Assembly (NCBI RefSeq): GCF_003946605.1
Contig: NZ_RHOQ01000010.1
Span: 1 to 55,722 of the forward strand
From: Companilactobacillus baiquanensis
GTDB taxonomy: Bacteria > Bacillota > Bacilli > Lactobacillales > Lactobacillaceae
Direction of reading: 5' to 3'
DNA: 55,722 bases
Part shown: one piece after another, positions 45,020 to 54,094 of the stretch
How positions within the stretch are numbered: the first letter of the stretch is position 1
Layout: each line of letters opens with the position of its first letter
Translations under genes and position numbers: made by a program
Notes under the pieces: generated by a model
The model's input: the letters and a program-made list of their open reading frames with translations, nothing else
The model's database searches: none
What the model was told of the DNA's origin: nothing

Positions 45020-46207
45020 ATGTCCAAAATAATTGCAGTTAACTCAGGAAGTTCAACCCTGAAGTGGAAGCTGTATGATTTACCAGAGGAAAATGTTGTT
45101 GCTAAAGGTATGGTTGACCGTTTAGGTTTATCAGACTCTGTCTTTGAAGTGAAATATAACGGAGAAAAATTTAGTGAAACTGGCGATATTCCTGATCATA
45201 TAACTGCTGTTAATAAGATGTTGAAAAAATTGATCGAAATGAATATCATTTCTGATTACAGTGAGATCACAGGTGTAGGACATCGTGTTGTTGCTGGTGG
45301 TTCTACTTTCAAGGATTCAACTGTTGTAACTCCTGAAGTTATCGAGCAAATTAAAAAATTGGCAGAATTTGCACCATTGCACAATCCTGGCCAAGCTGCT
45401 GGTATGGAAGCATTTGAAAAAATATTGCCTGATGTACCTCAAGTTGCAGTATTTGATACTTCATTCCATCAATCAATGGATCCAGTAAATTATTTATATA
45501 GTATTCCTTATGAATATTATGAAAAGTATGGCGTACGTAAATTCGGTGCCCATGGTACAAGTCACAGATATGTATCAGGTGCCGCTGCTAAATTCCTTGG
45601 TAAACCAGTTGAGGACTTGAAGATGATCTCACTTCACTTAGGAAGTGGAGCTTCAATTGATGCAATTGATGGTGGAAAGTCTGTTGATACATCAATGGGA
45701 TTCACACCACTAGCAGGTATCACAATGAGTACTCGTTCAGGTGATATCGATCCATCTCTAATGGCTTATTTAATGCAAAAATTAAAACTTTCAAATCCAC
45801 AAGATATGATCGATATTTTAAATGAAAAATCTGGATTGCTTGGTATTTCTGGTGTTTCTCCAGATATGCGTGATTTAATTGCCACTAAAGAAGACAATAA
45901 ACGTTCACAATTAGCAATTGATATTTTTGTAAATCGTATCGTTAAATATGTCGGTTCATATATGGCATTGCTTGGCGGCGCAGATGTCCTAATCTTTACT
46001 GCCGGAATGGGCTTTGCTAATCCATGGATCAGACAAATTATTTCCGAAAAATTTGCATATATGGGTATTAAAATTGATAAAGATGCTAACGAAAATGGTA
46101 AGGGATTACGTAAGATCAGTACAGATGATTCAAGTGTTACTGTTTTGGCAATTCCAACCGATGAAGAATTAATGATCGTTCGTGATGTCGTTAGATTAAC
46201 AAAATAA
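45020..46207 (+). CDS. ackA: acetate kinase
   Basis: 395 aa of the ASKHA fold. N-terminal IIAVNSGSSTLKWKL, the acetate/phosphate site VGHRVVAGG, catalytic Asp/His region VAVFDTSFHQSM, FGAHGTSHRYV, and C-terminal FTAGMGFANP are seen (usual GGIGEN is changed to AGMGFAN). It forms ATP and acetate from acetyl phosphate and ADP, pairing with pta. AGGTGAAAAG precedes the ATG. It lies 10 bp after the methyltransferase, so it may share transcription with it. Confidence 0.95.
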   Translation: MSKIIAVNSGSSTLKWKLYDLPEENVVAKGMVDRLGLSDSVFEVKYNGEKFSETGDIPDHITAVNKMLKKLIEMNIISDYSEITGVGHRVVAGGSTFKDSTVVTPEVIEQIKKLAEFAPLHNPGQAAGMEAFEKILPDVPQVAVFDTSFHQSMDPVNYLYSIPYEYYEKYGVRKFGAHGTSHRYVSGAAAKFLGKPVEDLKMISLHLGSGASIDAIDGGKSVDTSMGFTPLAGITMSTRSGDIDPSLMAYLMQKLKLSNPQDMIDILNEKSGLLGISGVSPDMRDLIATKEDNKRSQLAIDIFVNRIVKYVGSYMALLGGADVLIFTAGMGFANPWIRQIISEKFAYMGIKIDKDANENGKGLRKISTDDSSVTVLAIPTDEELMIVRDVVRLTK

Positions 46208-46210
46208 ACT

Positions 46211-46247
46211 AAAAAATCGTATTTGCTTAGGCAAGTACGATTTTTTT
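46211..46247 (+). terminator. terminator after ackA
   Basis: AATCGTATTTGC pairs with GCAAGTACGATT (one G-U pair) around TTAG, followed by T7. Confidence 0.9.
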
Positions 46248-46317
46248 GTTAATAATTGTTTTTTGTCAAAATTTCATAATTAAATTTTAGAACTTTTATG
46301 TTTTAAAATTTAGTGAG

Positions 46318-46366
46318 TGTAAGCCTTTACATTGGCTATGTAAATGGAATATATTAAGTTTGTAAA
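46318..46366 (+). promoter_or_regulatory. ohyA promoter overlapped by an array of TGTAAA/TTTACA half-sites
   Basis: -35 TTTACA (46326-46331) and -10 TATATT (46350-46355), 18-bp spacer. A perfect palindrome TTTACAT-N5-ATGTAAA (46326-46344) covers the -35 and spacer. TGTAAG at 46318 with TTTACA forms a second, tighter inverted repeat that is cre-like except for a CC core, and another TGTAAA lies at 46361-46366. The layout suggests repression. Confidence 0.55.
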
Positions 46367-46389
46367 AGTTTGAAATGGAGGGCAATATT

Positions 46390-48066
46390 ATGACACGAAA
46401 AGCTTATATGATCGGTACTGGAATTGGTAATCTTGCTGCTGGAATCTACTTAATACGTGATGGCGGATTTAAGGGCGAGCAAATAACCATGATGGGCCTT
46501 GAAAAACATGGTGCTAATGATGGTGATACTGTTAAAGCCTATGAAAATGAATATAGTAATCAAGCATTGTCTAACAATAAAGGATTTTTAGCAAAAGGTG
46601 GACGTATGTTGAATGAAGAGACATACGAAAATCTTTGGGATCTTTTAAGATCAGTTCCTTCATTAGATAATCCCGGACAAACCGTAACTGATGATATTTT
46701 GAATTTCGATCATGCTCACCCAACTCATGATGTTGGACGTCTAATTGATCATAATGGACCACGGATTCATGGTGATAAGAATGACTACAAACATATGCAA
46801 TTTAATAATAAAGATCGTTTCTTACTTTCTAAATTGATGCTGACTCCAGAAAAAGATGAGGAAAAACTCAATAATGTCAGCATTGCAGAATATTTTGCTA
46901 GCAGTCCACATTTTTTTACAACTAATTTTTGGTCAATGTGGCAAACAACTTTTGCATTCAAACGTGCCAGTTCGGCAATGGAACTTCGCCGTTATATGAA
47001 CCGGATGATTCTTGAATTTAGTAGAATCAATACTTTGGAAGGTGTTACTAGAACGCCATATAATCAATATGAAAGTATTATTTTACCAATGAGAAAATAT
47101 CTTGAAGATAGAGGAGTAACTTTCATCAACAATCGTAAAGTCGTTGATTTAGAGTTTAAGGATACTCCTTTACGTGATGAAATAATTGTTACTGGTATTA
47201 AATATGAAGAAGTAGATAATGAGAACAAATCTGGAGAAATAGAAGTAGATGAGAATGACTTAGTCTTTGATACTAATGGCTCAGTTACTGATAGTTCATC
47301 AATGGGAGATTTCAACACTCCAGTTAAAGAAAATATGGAATATGCTCCTAGTGCAGCATTATGGAAAAAAGCCGCAGAAAAGTTTTATTCACTAGGTAAT
47401 CCTGATAAGTTCTTCAATGATCGTACTCAAAGTGAATGGATGAGTTTTACTGTTACGACAAATAATCACTTCTTATTAAATGAAATTTGTCGTATTACAG
47501 AGCAAGAACCAGGGAATGCTTTAAATACATGGATCGAAAGTACACCATTAATGTCGATCGTTGTGCATCATCAACCTCATTTTAAGGCTCAAAGACCTAA
47601 TGAATCAGTATTTTGGGGTTACTTCATGTACCCAAGAAGAAATGGTGATTACGTTCAAAAACCAATCATTGAAATGACTGGAGAAGAAATGCTAGAAGAA
47701 TTTTTGGGTCATTTAGCAGCCGTTGATCCAGCCAAAGATAATGTCAGAAATCATAAACAAGAAATTATGGATAGCATTGTTAATGTAATTCCAGTTCATT
47801 TACCATATGCTAGTGCTTTATTTAATCAAAGAGCAGTCGGCGATAGACCTGATGTTGTGCCAAAGCATAGTAAAAACTTGGCATTCATTAGTCAATTTTG
47901 TGAAATGCCATTTGATATGGTCTTTACGGAACAATATTCGTTCCGCGCCGCCCAAAGAGCTGTTTATACATTCTTAGGAATTCCATTATCAGAAATGACA
48001 AAAATGCATCATTATGAGAAGGATCCAAAGGTTATGGCTCGAGCAACTAAAACTATGTTTAGATAA
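46390..48066 (+). CDS. ohyA: oleate hydratase (MCRA family, FAD-dependent)
   Basis: About 558 aa. N-terminal FAD-binding segment AYMIGTGIGNLAAGIYLIRDGG, followed by EKHGANDG and the conserved SNNKGFLAKGGRML, WSMWQTTFAF and EITGEE-like blocks of myosin-cross-reactive antigen proteins. It adds water to the cis-9 double bond of oleate and linoleate to give 10-hydroxy fatty acids, a detoxification step at the membrane face. An ATG at 46375 is in frame, but ATGGAGGG there is the ribosome site, and ATG 46390 is the start. Its own promoter and terminator make it monocistronic. Confidence 0.94.
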   Translation: MTRKAYMIGTGIGNLAAGIYLIRDGGFKGEQITMMGLEKHGANDGDTVKAYENEYSNQALSNNKGFLAKGGRMLNEETYENLWDLLRSVPSLDNPGQTVTDDILNFDHAHPTHDVGRLIDHNGPRIHGDKNDYKHMQFNNKDRFLLSKLMLTPEKDEEKLNNVSIAEYFASSPHFFTTNFWSMWQTTFAFKRASSAMELRRYMNRMILEFSRINTLEGVTRTPYNQYESIILPMRKYLEDRGVTFINNRKVVDLEFKDTPLRDEIIVTGIKYEEVDNENKSGEIEVDENDLVFDTNGSVTDSSSMGDFNTPVKENMEYAPSAALWKKAAEKFYSLGNPDKFFNDRTQSEWMSFTVTTNNHFLLNEICRITEQEPGNALNTWIESTPLMSIVVHHQPHFKAQRPNESVFWGYFMYPRRNGDYVQKPIIEMTGEEMLEEFLGHLAAVDPAKDNVRNHKQEIMDSIVNVIPVHLPYASALFNQRAVGDRPDVVPKHSKNLAFISQFCEMPFDMVFTEQYSFRAAQRAVYTFLGIPLSEMTKMHHYEKDPKVMARATKTMFR

Positions 48067-48078
48067 TATAAATTAACA

Positions 48079-48115
48079 AAGAAGGTGGATCGATAAAAGA
48101 TTCACCTTCTTTTTG
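48079..48115 (+). terminator. terminator after ohyA
   Basis: AAGAAGGTGGATC pairs with GATTCACCTTCTT (one G-U pair) around GATAAAA, followed by T5. Confidence 0.88.
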
Positions 48116-48154
48116 TTACACTTAGACTATTAAATTATTACGAGGGGGACAACA

Positions 48155-49915
48155 ATGTTAGGATTATTTTTATTACTTACTCTTGAGTTTACGGCATTTT
48201 CATTTGTGCCATTTATAATAGCTTTAATAAAGAATAATAGTAAAAATGCGATTTCAACACATATTTCGATTCAATTGGCGTTATTTTTAATAAGTTTGTT
48301 CATTATATATTTTTCAGGTCCTGATCAAACTTGGAAGATGATTTTACAAGGCAATTTGATTTCATTGGCCATTGCTTCTGGATTGCATGGAAGTATTTTG
48401 GCAATATCTAAACGTGAGATAAGGAAAATAGAAAAAAACTTTCTATTTATGACGGTAGGATCATTATTGATTTTAGGTGGATTGATTTTAGTAATCATTG
48501 CATCAGGTTATGCCACTACTAAATCGGTAGCTAAAATAACAGACGTCACTGAGAATGCTACTACTAAGAATGCACCGATGCCTTTGATAAATTCTAAGAG
48601 TAAAGAAGTTCCGGTGGTTAATTCTTATAAAACCGTACGCAATCAAATGCAAAATTCACTGTCAAACGTACCAGATTCAAATGTTTATTCATTAAATCAT
48701 GCTAGAGTACAGTTTTATCATGGAAAATTAGTTTATATTGCGCCACTAGATTTTGATGGATCATTTTTTAGATATAATCACTATAAAAAAGTTCCAGGAT
48801 ATTTTATTGTAGATGCAACTTCTAAAAAAGCGAAGCCAAAATTTGTCAAAAAGAGTATGAGATACACACCTTCTGCATATTTTGGTCATGATGCAACCAG
48901 AAGAATCTATTCTGCCATTACTGGTCGTGGGTTGGTTATTTCAGGCAGTGCACCACAATTAGAAATTAACGAATCTGGTCATCCATATTATGTTCAAACA
49001 TTATATAAACAATATGGGCTTTCAACTAGAAAAAATTATCGTAAGATTTATGTAGCCGTTTTAGACTCGGTTACTGGTAAAGTAAATATTTATAAACAAG
49101 GTCAAGAACCCAAATGGATAGATGTTACATTTGATCCAAATATTGCAAGTGATAAAATCTATTCCTACGCTACTGAACGAAATGGCTGGTGGAATGCTCA
49201 TGGCTTTGGTGGTTCAAGACTTGGTGTTATGAAGTCAGTTGAAGAAGTCGGAACAGAGGGCCGTGAAGATGTATTTACCCCAATAGCCTACAAAAATAAT
49301 ATTTACTATTTCTCTTCAATGACTAGTAACAATAAAAAACAAACTTCAGTCTTAGGATACATGTACGTTAATGCCAAAACGGGTAAGACTTATTACTATC
49401 GTGAAGGATCAGATGCAATGACACCTAATCGAGCTGATAGTCTGGCCGAAAACAGAATGAAGCAGACACAATGGAAGGCTAATATGCCACTCCTCTATCG
49501 AATTGACGGCAAACCAACTTGGGTTGTATCCATGATCGATGATAATGGAGCTTTCATGTCATATGTTTATCTTTTAGCAAGCGGCAATGGAACTCAAAAC
49601 ACAGTTGTTGTTGGAACTGATGCCAAATCAGCTCTACAAAAGTATCGCAATTTGTTTAATTCCAGTATGGGTACAGCTAGTTCAACACATTCTGGCAAGA
49701 AACAAAAATTTAGTGGGACCATTAATCGAGTAGTAAAAGTAAATAATAATGAAGTAGCATTTCTAATGAATGATAAAGATGAGGTCTTTTATAGCTCAAC
49801 TAAAGATTATCCTCGTAATATGTTTATTCAAAATGGCGATGAAGTCAGCTTTTCTGGATATTTAGATGGAAAAACAGTGACGGTTGAAAAAGAAATACTT
49901 AATAAAAATATTTAA
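48155..49915 (+). CDS. uncharacterised 586-aa membrane protein with large extracytoplasmic part
   Basis: I do not recognise the family. Four hydrophobic helices (about 2-25, 38-55, 66-85 and 97-118) are followed by a Thr/Lys-rich linker (120-165) and about 420 hydrophilic residues that are probably outside the cell, rich in Tyr and aromatic beta patterns. The last 65 residues (from KQKFSGTINRVVKVNNNEV) resemble a small beta-barrel such as an OB fold. No catalytic motif, LPXTG or Cys pairs are seen. GAGGGGG precedes the ATG. Transcribed alone between two terminators. A cell-wall or surface-sensing role is a guess. Confidence 0.75.
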   Translation: MLGLFLLLTLEFTAFSFVPFIIALIKNNSKNAISTHISIQLALFLISLFIIYFSGPDQTWKMILQGNLISLAIASGLHGSILAISKREIRKIEKNFLFMTVGSLLILGGLILVIIASGYATTKSVAKITDVTENATTKNAPMPLINSKSKEVPVVNSYKTVRNQMQNSLSNVPDSNVYSLNHARVQFYHGKLVYIAPLDFDGSFFRYNHYKKVPGYFIVDATSKKAKPKFVKKSMRYTPSAYFGHDATRRIYSAITGRGLVISGSAPQLEINESGHPYYVQTLYKQYGLSTRKNYRKIYVAVLDSVTGKVNIYKQGQEPKWIDVTFDPNIASDKIYSYATERNGWWNAHGFGGSRLGVMKSVEEVGTEGREDVFTPIAYKNNIYYFSSMTSNNKKQTSVLGYMYVNAKTGKTYYYREGSDAMTPNRADSLAENRMKQTQWKANMPLLYRIDGKPTWVVSMIDDNGAFMSYVYLLASGNGTQNTVVVGTDAKSALQKYRNLFNSSMGTASSTHSGKKQKFSGTINRVVKVNNNEVAFLMNDKDEVFYSSTKDYPRNMFIQNGDEVSFSGYLDGKTVTVEKEILNKNI

Positions 49916-49933
49916 TTAGTGAAAAAAATATAA

Positions 49934-49960
49934 ATGGGGCCTTTAAGGCTCTATTTTTTT
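49934..49960 (+). terminator. terminator after the 586-aa protein
   Basis: GGGGCCT pairs with AGGCTCT (two G-U pairs) around TTA, followed by A and T7. Confidence 0.8.
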
Positions 49961-49965
49961 GGTCT

Positions 49966-50407
49966 TTATGTTCTCTATCAGTAATCATATGTTCATTTAT
50001 AATAGTCAAAATATAGTTTCTAAACACTTGTGCATTTAATGTAAACAATGTGAATTATTCACTTGATTCGATTTTACTGAACACTTGTCTACTATTTAGG
50101 ACCGTATCAACTATAAATAGATGTCTGTTTAATGATAATGAACATTAATTTAAAACGTTGATATGACAGTGTTTCCAAAGGTTATATAAGTGTTTAATAA
50201 TATTGGTACAAAATATTTAAATTTATGAAACTAGATTATGAAAACAAAAAAAGTTTAAAATTCGTTAATCAAAGCAATCCCCGCCATGATCAGTGTTTCA
50301 CAATTTTTGAGAATTGTAAGGCAAAGAAAATGAACCAGAGGGGTTGTAAAAACCAAATTTAAATTATATGATGAATTTGTTAAAAACATCACATAGGAGG
50401 AATTGAA
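49966..50407. promoter_or_regulatory. 440-bp gene-free regulatory region upstream of ald
   Basis: No gene is seen here. Five copies of an AACACT core occur: 50021-50031 and 50078-50088 (both with AACACTTGT) and, on the other strand, 50166-50176, 50186-50196 and 50289-50300. A palindrome GTGAAT-T-ATTCAC lies at 50051-50063. A nested fold covers 50275-50346: CAA-CCCC with GGGGTTG outside, GCC with GGC stacked on it, and an ACAATT/AATTGT hairpin (50300-50317) inside; an alternative GGTT/AACC hairpin (50342-50354) competes with the outer stem. No sigma-A promoter is convincing. AGGAGG precedes ald. Confidence 0.5.
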
Positions 50408-51526
50408 ATGCAAATAGCTGTTATTAAAGAACAAAAAGAGGGAGAAGGTCGTGTAGCCGCAACTCCTGAAAATGTCCGTAAAATGGTTGAAGCTGGAAAT
50501 GATGTCCTTGTTGAAAATAATGCCGGTGCTGGTGCTGGTTTTACTAACGATGAGTATGTAGAAGCTGGTGGAAAACTAGTAAGTCATAAAGATGGCTGGG
50601 ATGCAGATCTAATCATTAAAGTTAAAGAGCCTGATGAAGAAGAATACAAATACTTCAAGAAGGGTCAAATTATCTGGGGCTTTCAACATCTTGCATCTTC
50701 AAAACCAACTGTAGAAGCAATGATCAAAGCTGGAACAACAGCAATTGGTGGAGAAACAATTGTTAAAGATGGCAAGCTTGAATTATTAGCACCAATGAGT
50801 GCTATCGCTGGTCGTCGTTCAGTAATTATGGGTGCTTATTACTTGGAAGCACAACATAAAGGTGAAGGAATCCTATTACCAGGTATCAATGTTCCTGGTA
50901 TCCATGCCGGACGTGTAGTTATCTTTGGTGGTGGTAATGCCGCTAGAAATGCTGCTCAACTTGCATTAGGTATGGGTTGTTCAGTAGTTATCATTGAATT
51001 AAATGATGATCGTATCAAAGAATTGGAAAATGAATTTAAAGGACAAGATCTTCGTGTTGTTAAATCAAATGAAGAAAACTTGGCTAAAGAAATTAAAGAA
51101 GCAGATATCTTCATTTCTACAATTCTTATTCCTGGATCAAGACCACCTAAGTTGGTTAAAGAATATATGATCAAATCAATGAAACCAGGTAGTGTTGTTG
51201 TCGATGTTGCCATTGATCAAGGTGGTACTGTTGAAACAATTGACAAACCAACAACAATTGACGATCCAATCTTTATTAAAGACGGAATTGTTCATTATGC
51301 TGTTCCTAATCAACCAGGTGCCGTACCACGTACAGCAACAATGGCATTAGCAGCAGGTAACATTGATTACTTACTAGAAATTGCTGATAAGGGTATTGAT
51401 GAAGCAATTAAGACAGATGATGCACTTGCTTCAGGTGTAAATGTTTATGAAGGAAAAGTTACAAATAAAGGTTTAGCAGATTCACTTGATCTTCCATATT
51501 CAGAATTATCAGATTCAGTTAACTAG
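50408..51526 (+). CDS. ald: alanine dehydrogenase
   Basis: 372 aa. N-terminal IAVIKEQKEGEGRVAATPENV, the substrate-site region IWGFQHLASS (catalytic His) and LLAPMSAIAGRRSV, the Rossmann motif VVIFGGGNAARNAAQLA near residue 175, and the C-terminal PNQPGAVPRTAT are present. It oxidatively deaminates L-alanine to pyruvate and ammonia with NAD+ (or the reverse). It leads a group with threonine dehydratase (19-29 bp downstream), a SteT-like permease and an NhaC-like antiporter, and has a long complex upstream region, suggesting specific control. Confidence 0.95.
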   Translation: MQIAVIKEQKEGEGRVAATPENVRKMVEAGNDVLVENNAGAGAGFTNDEYVEAGGKLVSHKDGWDADLIIKVKEPDEEEYKYFKKGQIIWGFQHLASSKPTVEAMIKAGTTAIGGETIVKDGKLELLAPMSAIAGRRSVIMGAYYLEAQHKGEGILLPGINVPGIHAGRVVIFGGGNAARNAAQLALGMGCSVVIIELNDDRIKELENEFKGQDLRVVKSNEENLAKEIKEADIFISTILIPGSRPPKLVKEYMIKSMKPGSVVVDVAIDQGGTVETIDKPTTIDDPIFIKDGIVHYAVPNQPGAVPRTATMALAAGNIDYLLEIADKGIDEAIKTDDALASGVNVYEGKVTNKGLADSLDLPYSELSDSVN

Positions 51527-51554
51527 ATTTTAATAAAATAATGAGGTGACTAAA

Positions 51555-52583
51555 ATGATTAAAGGAACAGATGTTGATACCGCAGTAAATATTCATGATA
51601 TTCAAGAAGCTAAAGCAATTGTTGGAAAATATGCACGTAAGACACCATTAGTTCAATCAATGTTTCTTAGCCGTAACATTGTTGGTGGAGATATTTTTCT
51701 TAAACTAGAAAATATGCAATTAACTGGTTCATTTAAATTTAGAGGTGCTAATAATAAGATCAATCACCTAACAGAAGATGAAAAGAAACGTGGTGTTATC
51801 ACAGCCTCAGCTGGTAACCATGCTCAAGGTGTAGCTTTAACTGGTCATCTATTAGGCATCGATACAACTGTTGTTATGCCAGATGAAGCACCACAAATGA
51901 AGAGAGATGCTACTCGTGGATATGGTGCCGAAGTTGATATTCATGGTGCAACTTTTGATGACGCTCATCAATGGATGTATGAAAGAGCTGAAAAAGAAGG
52001 AAAGACAATCGTTGATCCTTTCAATGACAAATATGTTATTGCTGGACAAGGTACAATTGGACTAGAAATTCTTGATGATCTATGGGATGTTGATACAGTT
52101 ATTATTCCTGTCGGTGGTGGCGGTTTAATTTCAGGTATGGCTGTTGCTTTGAAATCATTTAACCCTTCAATTCATATTGTTGGTGTTCAATCAGAAAATG
52201 TTCATGGTATGTATGCTTCATACAAAGCTGGACATATTGAAAGACATCATGATGACTTTACATTGGCTGATGGTACTGATGTTGCAACACCTGGTGACAT
52301 TACATTCCCTATCGTTAGTGAATTAGTTGATGAAATTGTTTTAGTAAGTGAAGAAGAAATTGCTACTGCTATGAAAGACCTTCTTCAAAGAACTAAAGTT
52401 GTTGCTGAAGGTGCTGGTGCATTACCAGTTGCTGCTCTTGAAGCACATAAGATCGATGACAGATGGCTAAAAGGTAAGAAGACAGTTGCTATGGTATCAG
52501 GTGGTAACGTTGACTTAGCTCGTGTATCAAGTATTATTGATCATTTCTTCACACCAGTTAAGGCTGACGGAGGAATTGGCTAG
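51555..52583 (+). CDS. tdcB: threonine dehydratase (catabolic, TdcB-like; PLP-dependent)
   Basis: 342 aa, fold-type II PLP enzyme. The PLP-binding Lys is in TGSFKFRGANNK, the phosphate loop in VGGGGLISGMA, and SAGNHAQGVA is typical. It lacks the C-terminal ACT-like regulatory domain of biosynthetic IlvA, so it is closer to the short catabolic enzyme; it deaminates L-threonine (and L-serine) to 2-oxobutyrate (or pyruvate) and ammonia. ATG 51555 follows GAGGTG; the GTG at 51546 overlaps that site. Just after ald, so probably co-transcribed. Confidence 0.9.
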   Translation: MIKGTDVDTAVNIHDIQEAKAIVGKYARKTPLVQSMFLSRNIVGGDIFLKLENMQLTGSFKFRGANNKINHLTEDEKKRGVITASAGNHAQGVALTGHLLGIDTTVVMPDEAPQMKRDATRGYGAEVDIHGATFDDAHQWMYERAEKEGKTIVDPFNDKYVIAGQGTIGLEILDDLWDVDTVIIPVGGGGLISGMAVALKSFNPSIHIVGVQSENVHGMYASYKAGHIERHHDDFTLADGTDVATPGDITFPIVSELVDEIVLVSEEEIATAMKDLLQRTKVVAEGAGALPVAALEAHKIDDRWLKGKKTVAMVSGGNVDLARVSSIIDHFFTPVKADGGIG

Positions 52584-52642
52584 GATAAAATTATCTTTTA
52601 ATTGAACCTTCAAAACTTAATAAAAGCTCAGAGGTGTATGAA

Positions 52643-53977
52643 ATGGAGAAAGAGACAACTAATCTAAAGAAAAATATTGGATTCGTTGCTGCTTTATCCA
52701 CCGTAATGGGTACGGTTATTGGTGCAGGTGTATTCTTTAAAGCTGCTGTGGTCGCTGAAGCAACGGGGACTGTAAGCTTATCGCTATTAGCTTGGTTCTT
52801 AGGCGGTGTTATAACCATCTGTGCTGGTTTAACTGCTGCTGAACTAGCTGCCGCAATCCCTGAAACTGGTGGTATGATGCGCTATATTGAATATACATAC
52901 GGAAAGAAGCCCGGATTTTTAATAGGATGGGCACAGACAATTATTTATTTCCCTGCCAATATAGCTGCCTTAGCAATTATATTCAGTACACAAGTTATCA
53001 ATTTGTTTGGCTTAAGTTCTAGTACCTTGATTCCGATAGGTGTCGCTATTGCTTTATTCCTTACTTTAACTAATTTGTTAGGGTCAAAGGTAAGTGGTCA
53101 TGTTCAATCATTTACAACCTTTTTTAAGCTTATCCCTATCATTTTAATCATAATTTTTGGATTGTTTTCTAAGTCGGATGTCAATGTTAGTTTACTTCCA
53201 GTGACAGCAGGTAAAGATTTAGGCTTTGCTAACGCATTGGGACATGGACTGCTTGCTACGATGTTCGCTTATGATGGTTGGCTACACGTTGGTAATATCG
53301 CCGGTGAAATGAAGAACCCTAGAAAAGATTTGCCAAAGGCAATCTTGTTCGGACTTGCTGGTATCATGATCGTCTACATGTTGATTAATTATGTATTTTT
53401 GAAGAGTATGCCAATAGGACAATTCTTTGGAAATGATAATGCCGCATCTGATGTTTCAGCCATTTTGTTTGGTGGACTAGGTGGTAAGTTAGTAACAATT
53501 GGTATCTTGATATCCGTATTCGGAACTATCAATGGATATACAATGACTGGTATGCGTATTCCTTATGCTATGGCATTGGAAAATACATTACCTTTCAGTA
53601 AACAATTAAAGAAACTATCAAAGAATGGTGTTCCTGTTAACTGTGGTATTTTACAAGTTGCAATTGCATGTATCATGATTTTCTTAGGCGCATTCAATAC
53701 TTTGACAGATATGCTTATCTTCGTAATTTGGATTTTCTATACAATGACTTTCCTTGCTACAATGATTTTAAGGAAGAGAGAACCGGATATGAACCGTCCT
53801 TATAAGACACCACTTTATCCGATCGTTCCAATTATCGCTATTTTAGGAGGAACATTTATCGTCGTTAATACCTTATTTACACAAACAGGTTTAGCCTTAG
53901 TAGGTATCGCATTAACAGCCGTTGGTTTTCCATTCTATCTATACAAAGAAAAGCAAAACAAAAAGCTTGAAAACTAA
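52643..53977 (+). CDS. APC/LAT-family amino acid permease, SteT-like (Ser/Thr)
   Basis: 444 aa, twelve predicted helices. The first helix has the binding-site glycine motif VMGTVIGAGVFFKAA, and the protein resembles bacterial LAT relatives such as the serine/threonine exchanger SteT of Bacillus. ATG 52643 follows AGAGGTG; the frame from GTG 52634 includes it. It starts 59 bp after the threonine dehydratase with no terminator between, so it probably supplies threonine or serine to that enzyme; this is inferred from context. Confidence 0.83.
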   Translation: MEKETTNLKKNIGFVAALSTVMGTVIGAGVFFKAAVVAEATGTVSLSLLAWFLGGVITICAGLTAAELAAAIPETGGMMRYIEYTYGKKPGFLIGWAQTIIYFPANIAALAIIFSTQVINLFGLSSSTLIPIGVAIALFLTLTNLLGSKVSGHVQSFTTFFKLIPIILIIIFGLFSKSDVNVSLLPVTAGKDLGFANALGHGLLATMFAYDGWLHVGNIAGEMKNPRKDLPKAILFGLAGIMIVYMLINYVFLKSMPIGQFFGNDNAASDVSAILFGGLGGKLVTIGILISVFGTINGYTMTGMRIPYAMALENTLPFSKQLKKLSKNGVPVNCGILQVAIACIMIFLGAFNTLTDMLIFVIWIFYTMTFLATMILRKREPDMNRPYKTPLYPIVPIIAILGGTFIVVNTLFTQTGLALVGIALTAVGFPFYLYKEKQNKKLEN

Positions 53978-53982
53978 AATTA

Positions 53983-54018
53983 GACTCAAAGTTGAAAAAC
54001 AACTTTGGGTCTTTTTTT
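53983..54018 (+). terminator. terminator after the permease
   Basis: GACTCAAAGTTG pairs with CAACTTTGGGTC (one G-U pair) around AAAAA, followed by T7. Confidence 0.9.
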
Positions 54019-54094
54019 ATGGGCTTGTTAATTCCGAATTCTTAGTTTAATATTTTTTACGTTGTGATTTATTTATTAATAAACGGAGGGTTAA

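Noticed and set aside
50051..50063. ArgR box at GTGAATTATTCAC
   Set aside because: The palindrome is shorter than an ARG box and no arginine gene is nearby; listed only as part of the ald upstream region.
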